Assembly: GCA_000405805.1 (NCBI GenBank)
Contig: ASPJ01000032.1
Span: 1-12,012, forward strand
From: Fidelibacterota bacterium SCGC AAA003-L08
GTDB taxonomy: Bacteria; Fidelibacterota; Marinisomatia; SCGC-AAA003-L08; D37C17
DNA length: 12,012 bases
Direction of reading: 5' to 3'
Positions 6,831 through 12,012 of the stretch are shown piece after piece. How positions within the stretch are numbered: position 1 is the stretch's first letter; each line of letters opens with the position of its first letter. Under the pieces are notes generated by a model. That model was given only the letters and a program-made list of their open reading frames with translations, was not told the DNA's origin and did not search any database. A program made the position numbers and the translations under genes.

Positions 6831-7326
6831 TGTTTTTCTATCAATAGGCTCTAACCTTGGGGATCGAAAACAGAATTTACAACAGTCAGTATCAATACTA
6901 AACAGCTTAGAGGATACCTCTATAATTTTAGAATCCTCAATATATGAGACTGAGCCATTATATAATACGAATCAGGCATATTTTTTTAACAAAGTTATAG
7001 AAATTCAAACTAAATTAAATCCATATGAATTGCTAGAAAAAGTTAAATCTATAGAACTAATTATGGGCAGAGTATTAGATAATAGTCATAATTTTCCAAG
7101 GATTATAGATATAGATGTTCTAGTTTTTAATGATTTGACAATTGATTCGGATAAGTTAATTTTACCTCATCCTAGAATTTATGAAAGAAGATTTGTTTTA
7201 GAACCATGGAGTGAAATAACTCCTTATTACAGAATTGTTAATGAAAATCTAACAATTAAACAGCTGTATGATGAATGCTTGAAGAATAAAAAAAACAGTC
7301 AAAAAGTGAGATTAATAAATAATTGA
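6823..7326 (+). CDS. folK: 6-hydroxymethyl-dihydropterin pyrophosphokinase (HPPK)
   Basis: FolK transfers pyrophosphate from ATP to the product of FolB, preparing it for joining to p-aminobenzoate. The 167-residue protein starts at ATG 6823, giving the standard N-terminus with GSNLGDR (9-15). It continues with YETEPLY (41-47), NKVIEI (56-61), IELIMGR (77-83), RIIDIDVL (93-100, magnesium-binding D96 and D98) and LPHPRIYERRFVLEPWSEI (114-132). The frame stays open upstream to 6778, but those residues lie inside folB and do not resemble HPPK. The 8-base overlap with folB and the TTGA overlap with the next gene suggest translational coupling. The length is close to the usual 160. Confidence 0.95.
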   Translation: MNNVFLSIGSNLGDRKQNLQQSVSILNSLEDTSIILESSIYETEPLYNTNQAYFFNKVIEIQTKLNPYELLEKVKSIELIMGRVLDNSHNFPRIIDIDVLVFNDLTIDSDKLILPHPRIYERRFVLEPWSEITPYYRIVNENLTIKQLYDECLKNKKNSQKVRLINN

Positions 7327-7967
7327 AAACAGCATATCACATAGCAATTGAAGGTGCAATTGGAGTTGGAAAAACTAGCTTAACTAAATTAATTTCAGAG
7401 AAGTATAGTGCAAAATTAATTCTAGAAAAATTTGAAGACAATCCTTTTTTATCAAAATTTTATCAAGATAGAACTACCTATGCATTTCAAACTCAATTAT
7501 GGTTTTTGATGGAAAGATATAAACAGCAACAGGGCTTAGAACAAATGGATTTATTTTCATCATACATGATTTCAGATTATATGTTTATTAAAGATAGATT
7601 GTTTGCATCACTAAACCTAAGTGATGATGAAATGAAATTATATGATAAGGTGGCAACTGTTCTTGAACAAGATATTTTATACCCAGATCTAGTTATATTT
7701 TTACAATCTGATACGGATAATCTCATGGCTAATATTGCTAAGAGAGGAAGAGATTACGAAGAGAATATTGACTGGAACTATTTAGATTCTCTAAATGGCA
7801 TTTATAATGAATTTTTTTTCAGATATGACAAGTCGCCTCTTTTGATAATCAATTCTAATAATCTTGATTTTGTTAATAATAAAAATGACTTAGATTTAAT
7901 TTTTGATTTTATAAGCAAGCCTGAAAAAGGGACTAGATATTTTAATCCTATAAAAGACTTATCTTGA
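7323..7967 (+). CDS. Deoxynucleoside kinase (dCK/dGK/dAK family)
   Basis: This salvage enzyme phosphorylates deoxynucleosides to monophosphates in the cytoplasm. The 214 residues show the P-loop GAIGVGKTS (11-19), the EKFEDNPFL segment (35-43), ERYKQQ (64-69), SDYMFIKDRLFA (84-95, with the D-R of the catalytic motif at D91-R92), PDLVIFL (121-127) and the lid RGRDYE (141-146). Which base it prefers cannot be read safely. The start must be TTG 7323, because the P-loop begins 11 residues later and no ATG or GTG lies before it. The TTG overlaps the folK stop (TTGA), implying coupling. The folK-kinase neighbourhood is a pairing I recall from other bacteria, probably reflecting joint supply of DNA precursors; this link is inferred. 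Confidence 0.93.
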   Translation: MKTAYHIAIEGAIGVGKTSLTKLISEKYSAKLILEKFEDNPFLSKFYQDRTTYAFQTQLWFLMERYKQQQGLEQMDLFSSYMISDYMFIKDRLFASLNLSDDEMKLYDKVATVLEQDILYPDLVIFLQSDTDNLMANIAKRGRDYEENIDWNYLDSLNGIYNEFFFRYDKSPLLIINSNNLDFVNNKNDLDLIFDFISKPEKGTRYFNPIKDLS

Positions 7968-8156
7968 ATGGGTAATTTTTTTTTAATTATTATAATTATT
8001 CTCTTTTTAATTCGTTCTATTAATTTTTTTAAATCCATCATGAAGTTTCTAGAACAAAGTAAAAGTGGATTAAATAAAAATAATAATAATAATCCTTCTG
8101 GTGATAATTTTTCTGATAGCGAGATTCAAGATGCAGATTTTGAGGAAATAGATTGA
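7968..8156 (+). CDS. Small single-pass membrane protein with acidic tail
   Basis: It starts immediately after the kinase stop and overlaps the next gene start by 4 bases, a spacing that supports a real gene despite its 62 residues. Residues 4-22 are a membrane segment (FFLIIIIILFLIRSINFF). A basic stretch follows (24-37), then an asparagine-rich linker (38-42), then an acidic end DSEIQDADFEEID (50-62). Small proteins with a membrane anchor and a DADFEEI-like tail are familiar to me from Bacteroidetes/Chlorobi-type genomes, usually annotated as hypothetical. No function is assigned. A run of nine Ts (7976-7984) sits at codons 3-6 and could invite slippage. Confidence 0.72.
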   Translation: MGNFFLIIIIILFLIRSINFFKSIMKFLEQSKSGLNKNNNNNPSGDNFSDSEIQDADFEEID

Positions 8157-9181
8157 GAGCTGTATTAATAAATGAGCATGGTTCTGCAGATGTTTTAAGA
8201 CTAAAAGATATTGAAGACCCTGTTTGTTCTGCAGATAAAGTTAAGATTAATATTAAAGCCTCATCAGTTAACCATTTAGATATTTGGGTTAGAAAAGGAA
8301 TTCCAGGCATTAAAATACCGTTACCTATGATTTTAGGCTCTGATGGGGCAGGAATAGTCATAGAGGTTGGAACAGAGATTAGTGCTTTTAAAGTTGGAGA
8401 TAAAGTAGTTGTACAACCAGGCTTGTATGATGCGAATTGTAGACATGTAAAAAAAGGTAATGAGAATTTTTCTAATACATATGGGATATTAGGTGAAACA
8501 GAGAGTGGAGTTCAATGCGACTATGTAGTTTTGAAACCTGAAAATATTCATCCAATGTCAGCTTTATTATCTTTTGAAGAAGCTGCCTCTATGCAGTTAG
8601 TATTTATGACTGCATATCAAATGTTAGTTGAGAGAGCATTTTTAAAACCATATGAAATTGTATTGATTTATGGGGCTACCTCAGGAGTAGGGGCTGCTGC
8701 CATTCAGATTGCTACAGATATAGGAGCCAAGGTGATAACTACTGTAGGCTCAAAGTCTAAAATTGATTATGCCTTAGGACTTGGGGCAGATTATGTTTTT
8801 AATCATTCTGATTCAAATTGTTTATCAAAAATAAAGACAACTTTAAGAAACAAGAGACCTGATGTGATTTTTGAACATGTAGGGTTGAAAACTTGGGAAA
8901 TGTCTATGAAGTTATTGGGAAGAGGAGGTCGATTAGTGACATGTGGAGCTACTTCAGGTCATGACGTCAACATCGATTTAAGACATTTATTTTCGAAACA
9001 ACAATCAATAATAGGTTCTACAATGAGTAATATTAACGTATTTAAAGAAGTTCAAAAAAAAATATCTTTGAATATATATAAACCATTTATTGATAGAGTA
9101 TATCCACTTTCAGACATAAAACATGCTCATATGAGAATGGAAAATAGAAAACATTTAGGAAAAGTTGTACTTTCTTTATGA
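8153..9181 (+). CDS. Medium-chain NAD(P)H-dependent oxidoreductase, quinone-oxidoreductase-like
   Basis: This is a member of the alcohol dehydrogenase/quinone oxidoreductase superfamily, 342 residues. The N-terminal catalytic domain has SSVNHLDIWVRKG (37-49) and LGSDGAGIV (61-69). The catalytic-zinc cysteine is replaced by N40 and the zinc histidine by S63, as in zinc-independent members. The Rossmann domain has YGATSGVGAAAIQIA (173-187), with GSKSK (199-203) after strand two, which hints at NADPH. The loop that in close relatives holds four structural-zinc cysteines (PG-x-x-C-G-x-C-x-x-C ... C-x-x-YGILG) here reads D93, C96, V99, S107, so structural zinc is probably lost too. TTG 8153 is the start: GAGG lies 7 bases upstream and the TTG overlaps the previous stop. 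The substrate is unknown. Confidence 0.9.
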   Translation: MRAVLINEHGSADVLRLKDIEDPVCSADKVKINIKASSVNHLDIWVRKGIPGIKIPLPMILGSDGAGIVIEVGTEISAFKVGDKVVVQPGLYDANCRHVKKGNENFSNTYGILGETESGVQCDYVVLKPENIHPMSALLSFEEAASMQLVFMTAYQMLVERAFLKPYEIVLIYGATSGVGAAAIQIATDIGAKVITTVGSKSKIDYALGLGADYVFNHSDSNCLSKIKTTLRNKRPDVIFEHVGLKTWEMSMKLLGRGGRLVTCGATSGHDVNIDLRHLFSKQQSIIGSTMSNINVFKEVQKKISLNIYKPFIDRVYPLSDIKHAHMRMENRKHLGKVVLSL

Positions 9182-9507
9182 ACACTAAGATTTTAAAAGA
9201 ACAATATGATAAGCATATATTTGTATGTGTTAATTCTAGAATTGATCCAAGTGTATCCAGTTGCGGAAATAACGGATTTTTATTAAGAAAAGAGATAGTT
9301 AGGAAATTAAGAAGTAATAGTGGCGATGAACTAAGCATAAGAGTCAATGAATCTGGATGTTTAAATAAATGTGAATTAGGTCCAACTATCGTAATTTATC
9401 CTCAAGGCTTTTGGTACTACAATGTAACTTTGGAAGATATAGATGAAATCATTGAAGAGAGTATTATTGGTAATAATTATATTGAAAGGTTATCATCAAA
9501 AAAATAA
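9178..9507 (+). CDS. Thioredoxin-like [2Fe-2S] ferredoxin
   Basis: The 109 residues carry the cysteine pattern of the (2Fe-2S) ferredoxins with a thioredoxin fold, related to the NuoE/HoxE cluster domain: HIFVCVNSR (13-21, C17), SSCG (27-30, C29), and SGCLNKCELGPTIVIYPQGFWY (59-80, C61 and C65). The last stretch, GC-x-x-x-C-x-x-GP followed by a YP-x-G-x-WY strand, is characteristic. It likely carries single electrons in the cytoplasm. The ATG overlaps the oxidoreductase stop (ATGA), and the HIT gene start overlaps its own stop by one base. Coupling to the oxidoreductase suggests, but does not show, an electron-transfer partnership. The C-terminal about 25 residues are a charged helix. Confidence 0.9.
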   Translation: MNTKILKEQYDKHIFVCVNSRIDPSVSSCGNNGFLLRKEIVRKLRSNSGDELSIRVNESGCLNKCELGPTIVIYPQGFWYYNVTLEDIDEIIEESIIGNNYIERLSSKK

Positions 9508-9848
9508 TGGCTACTATCTTTAATAAAATAATTGACAGAGAAATACCAGCGGATATCGTCTATGAAACTGATACTGTAATTGCATTTAAGGATGTTAACC
9601 CTGTAGCTTCAACACATATTCTAATCATTCCTAAAAAAAATATTCCTACGCTTAATGATATTAATATAAAAGATACGCAGGTTTTGGCGGAGCTATTGTT
9701 AGTGACAACAAAAATAGCAAAGCAAATGAATGTAGATAAAGAAGGGTATAGAATCGTTATTAATTGCAATAAAAATGCAGGACAAACAGTGTATCACTTA
9801 CATTTGCATTTAATAGGTGGTCGAAAATTGAATTGGCCCCCAGGGTAG
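9507..9848 (+). CDS. HIT-family protein (HinT-like purine nucleoside phosphoramidase)
   Basis: At 113 residues it has the standard length of bacterial HinT. ATIFNKIIDREIPADIVYE (2-20), FKDVNPVASTHILIIPKK (27-44), GYRIVIN (80-86) and the triad QTVYHLHLHLIGG (93-105; H97, H99, nucleophile H101) run in the expected order, ending in the family-typical NWPPG. HinT proteins hydrolyse AMP-N-linked compounds such as adenosine phosphoramidates, including aminoacyl-adenylates. The start shares one base with the ferredoxin stop, and pgk starts 4 bases after its own stop, so it is embedded in the oxidoreductase-to-tpiA series. Confidence 0.94.
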   Translation: MATIFNKIIDREIPADIVYETDTVIAFKDVNPVASTHILIIPKKNIPTLNDINIKDTQVLAELLLVTTKIAKQMNVDKEGYRIVINCNKNAGQTVYHLHLHLIGGRKLNWPPG

Positions 9849-9852
9849 CTAA

Positions 9853-11031
9853 ATGAAAAATATTCAGAATATTGACATTAAAAATAAGAAAGTTTTAATA
9901 AGAGTAGATTATAATGTCCCGATTGAAAGAGGAGTAGTTAAGAATAATTTTAGGATTATTCAGAGCATGAAAACTATCAAATACTGTTTAAAACAAGGGG
10001 CTTCAGTAATATTAATATCACATTTAGGTCGGCCAAAAAATAATTCTAGAGATAAATTGCTTTCTCTACGTCCAGTTGTAGCTGAGCTATCAAATTTATT
10101 AAATATAGATATCAAATTCTCAGATTCATGCATATCTAATAAATCAATCGATACCTCTAATAAATTAAAAAAGAAAGATGTCCATCTTTTAGAAAATTTA
10201 AGATTTCATGCTGGTGAAAAAAATAATTGTGATAATTTTTCAAGACTTCTTTCTAAGCATGCTGATATATATGTAAATGATGCCTTCGGCACATCTCATA
10301 GAGCTCATGCTTCTAATGTTGGTGTTGTAAAATATATGAGGGAAGCGTCAATAGGCTTCTTAAATATGAAAGAACTGGAATATTTATCTAAAAAACTTAG
10401 TAATCCAGTACGACCATATAGTTTTATATTAGGAGGAGTAAAAGTTGCTGATAAAATTAAACTCATAGATAATATTAAGAATAATGCTGAAATAATTTTT
10501 ATAGCTGGAGCAATGGCGTTTACTTTTTTGAGAGCAAAAGGTTTTGGTATTGGGAATTCATATTTTGAAAGAGAATCATTAGATATAGCTAAAAAAATAA
10601 TGAATGATACGGATAAATCAGGAGTGGAATTAGTGTTGCCTATTGATGCAGTTGTATCCAGAAATATTAATGATGTGAAAAATGCTATAGTTAAAGACAT
10701 AGGTTTGTTTGATACTACGGATTGCGGATTTGATATAGGTCCTAAAACCTCTTCATTGTTCATAGACAAATTAAAAGAATCAAAAACAATTGTTTGGAAT
10801 GGTCCTTTGGGAGTAGCGGAAAAACCTACCTTTGCAGAGGGAACAAATTCGGTTGCACGATTTTTAAATGTTTTACCTAATGTTTCTACAATTATTGGTG
10901 GTGGAGATACAGCCTCTTGTATCTATAATATTTTGCCTAAGAATAATTTTTCTCATATTTCTACTGGAGGAGGATCTTCCTTGGAATTATTAAGTGGAAA
11001 TACATTGCCTGCATTTGAGGTTCTGAAATGA
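9853..11031 (+). CDS. pgk: Phosphoglycerate kinase
   Basis: Pgk transfers phosphate from 1,3-bisphosphoglycerate to ADP in glycolysis and runs in reverse in gluconeogenesis. The 392 residues are the normal length. They show IRVDYNVP (16-23; Y20 where F is usual), SHLGRP (56-61), LLENLRFHAGE (112-122), YVNDAFGTSHRAHAS (140-154), ILGGVKVADKI (192-202, lysine cluster), VWNGPLGV (314-321; L where M is usual), GGGDTAS (349-355) and STGGGSSLELLSGNTLPAF (370-388). All substrate-binding arginines and lysines of these motifs are present. The last bases overlap tpiA (ATGA), so the two glycolytic enzymes are probably made in step. No gap gene is in the window. Confidence 0.97.
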   Translation: MKNIQNIDIKNKKVLIRVDYNVPIERGVVKNNFRIIQSMKTIKYCLKQGASVILISHLGRPKNNSRDKLLSLRPVVAELSNLLNIDIKFSDSCISNKSIDTSNKLKKKDVHLLENLRFHAGEKNNCDNFSRLLSKHADIYVNDAFGTSHRAHASNVGVVKYMREASIGFLNMKELEYLSKKLSNPVRPYSFILGGVKVADKIKLIDNIKNNAEIIFIAGAMAFTFLRAKGFGIGNSYFERESLDIAKKIMNDTDKSGVELVLPIDAVVSRNINDVKNAIVKDIGLFDTTDCGFDIGPKTSSLFIDKLKESKTIVWNGPLGVAEKPTFAEGTNSVARFLNVLPNVSTIIGGGDTASCIYNILPKNNFSHISTGGGSSLELLSGNTLPAFEVLK

Positions 11032-11801
11032 AATATTGTATAGCAAATTGGAAAATGAATATGCTGAAAGCTGATGCCCATAGTTATTTTATAAAACTCA
11101 AGTATTTTATTAATAAAGAAAAGCAATTTAATGGAATTAAAATGATAATATGCCCTCCGTATACTCTTATTGATTTTATTTATACTGGATTTGAATATCT
11201 ATTGAATGAGGGGGCTTTTTATGCACAGCTTGGAGTGCAGGATTTTAATCCTAACAAAGAGGGAGCATATACTGGGGAAATATCAATTAATATGATTTCT
11301 GACCCAGGTACTTCTTGTATTGAATGGGCAATCATAGGACATTCTGAAAGAAGAAGTTTATTTAAAGAATCAAATAACTTTATTAATTTAAAAGTCAGAG
11401 CTGCGTTACATAATGGGATTAGGCCAATTCTATGCATAGGAGAGACTCTTGATGAAAGAGAAGCAGATAGAACTGAAGAAATTTTATATAATCAACTAAA
11501 ACATTGCTTGGCAGGGATATCTTGTATTGATGAAGATTTCCTGATTGCATATGAGCCGGTATGGGCAATTGGAACTGGTAAAAATGCAGATTGTGATACG
11601 ATCCAGTCTACAAATAGCATAATTAAGGATATCCTTAAAAATCTAAAATATAAGATTGAAAAACCTAAAATTCTTTATGGAGGAAGTGTCAATAATAATA
11701 ATGCTGAAAATCTATCAAAAATTTGTAATTTAGATGGTTTTTTAATTGGGGGTGCATCTCTTGATGCCGAAGAATGGATATTATCAATATACAATCGGTG
11801 A
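11028..11801 (+). CDS. tpiA: Triosephosphate isomerase
   Basis: TpiA interconverts dihydroxyacetone phosphate and glyceraldehyde 3-phosphate. The 257-residue TIM barrel shows ANWKMN (6-11, K9), AQLGVQDF (66-73), YTGEIS (81-86), AIIGHSERR (101-109, catalytic H105), PILCIGET (133-140), AYEPVWAIGTGK (174-185, catalytic E176 and the flexible lid) and ILYGGSVN (215-222) for phosphate binding. All catalytic residues are intact. ATG 11028 overlaps the pgk stop. The final 38 bases overlap a possible downstream gene in another frame. The family's usual length is about 250. Confidence 0.97.
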   Translation: MKYCIANWKMNMLKADAHSYFIKLKYFINKEKQFNGIKMIICPPYTLIDFIYTGFEYLLNEGAFYAQLGVQDFNPNKEGAYTGEISINMISDPGTSCIEWAIIGHSERRSLFKESNNFINLKVRAALHNGIRPILCIGETLDEREADRTEEILYNQLKHCLAGISCIDEDFLIAYEPVWAIGTGKNADCDTIQSTNSIIKDILKNLKYKIEKPKILYGGSVNNNNAENLSKICNLDGFLIGGASLDAEEWILSIYNR

Positions 11802-12012
11802 ACATGATATCGTATATAGCTATGATGGTGATTGGGGTAATAATAGCTATTGGGAAAAAGAACCTTATAACTGGTATGAAGAAAATGAAGATTTGTTCTC
11901 AGAAGAAGTGTGTTTAGAAAATTATGGATACTATCCTTGCTATTATGATTATGATTTCTTTGATCAAACTATACGGCGGCGTGAAACAAATAGTCAAGAG
12001 CTCCGATTAAAC
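11764..12012 (+). CDS. Possible tyrosine- and acid-rich protein (partial, runs off the window)
   Basis: From the ATG at 11764 a frame stays open for 83 codons to the window edge. In DNA this AT-rich, chance stops should appear about every 13 codons, so the run is unlikely by accident. The peptide has 14 tyrosines, 3 tryptophans, 18 acidic residues and only 6 basic ones, with stretches such as YSYDGDWGNNSYW and NYGYYPCYYDYDFFD. It resembles no family I know. Codons follow the AT-rich usage of the neighbours, except for two CGG and one CGT arginine codon in a row near the right edge. The start overlaps tpiA by 38 bases, has no Shine-Dalgarno and is uncertain; GTG 11752 and TTG 11746 are also in frame. 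The reverse strand here is broken by stops. Confidence 0.5.
   Translation, partial: MPKNGYYQYTIGEHDIVYSYDGDWGNNSYWEKEPYNWYEENEDLFSEEVCLENYGYYPCYYDYDFFDQTIRRRETNSQELRLN

Noticed and set aside
10305..10769. A 154-codon open frame on the minus strand inside pgk
   Set aside because: It lies entirely opposite well-conserved phosphoglycerate kinase sequence, has no ribosome site or recognisable motifs and is explained by the codon usage of pgk.
11804..11917. A 37-codon frame starting at ATG 11804 with a hydrophobic first part, in the place where secG is often found after tpiA
   Set aside because: It ends at a TAG after 37 codons, has only one hydrophobic stretch and lacks the second membrane segment and glycine-rich loop of SecG. 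The longer tyrosine-rich frame covers the same bases.

Overview
The window is AT-rich (about one third GC by eye) and densely packed. One gene on the minus strand leaves at the left edge. Everything else reads on the plus strand, often with overlapping stops and starts. A CarboxypepD_reg/plug-type TonB-dependent receptor, a LepB with a large insertion, mostly weak or absent Shine-Dalgarno sequences and marine-style AT-rich coding point to the Bacteroidota/FCB side of bacteria. A marine Marinimicrobia (SAR406)-like genome is my best guess. This is inferred from gene content and style, not from a marker-gene comparison.

Layout. (1) 1-549, minus strand: the N-terminal third or less of a TonB-dependent outer-membrane receptor, preceded at 549-622 by a clear TPP (THI-box) riboswitch, so the receptor very probably imports thiamine or a precursor. 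(2) 665-5853, plus strand: rnhB (with an odd C-terminal extension), gamma-glutamyltransferase, signal peptidase I, a small membrane protein and two small coiled-coil proteins, closed by an intrinsic terminator at 5861-5886. (3) 5904-8156: an unrecognised small protein, a divergent cold-shock-domain protein, folB and folK (folate synthesis), a deoxynucleoside kinase and a small membrane-anchored protein. (4) 8153-11801: a zinc-less medium-chain oxidoreductase, a thioredoxin-like [2Fe-2S] ferredoxin, a HIT protein, then pgk and tpiA, all overlapping or within 4 bases of each other. (5) 11764-12012: an open frame, rich in tyrosine and acidic residues, that overlaps the tpiA end and runs off the window.

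Most of this is housekeeping metabolism: folate precursor steps, nucleoside salvage, lower glycolysis, protein export and RNA removal from DNA. I do not see a defence system, mobile element, CRISPR array, tRNA or rRNA. The most informative features are the riboswitch whose own 3' strand contains the ribosome binding site, the degenerate nuclease-like tail on RNase HII, the loss of structural-zinc cysteines in the oxidoreductase, and the compositionally extreme frame at the right edge.
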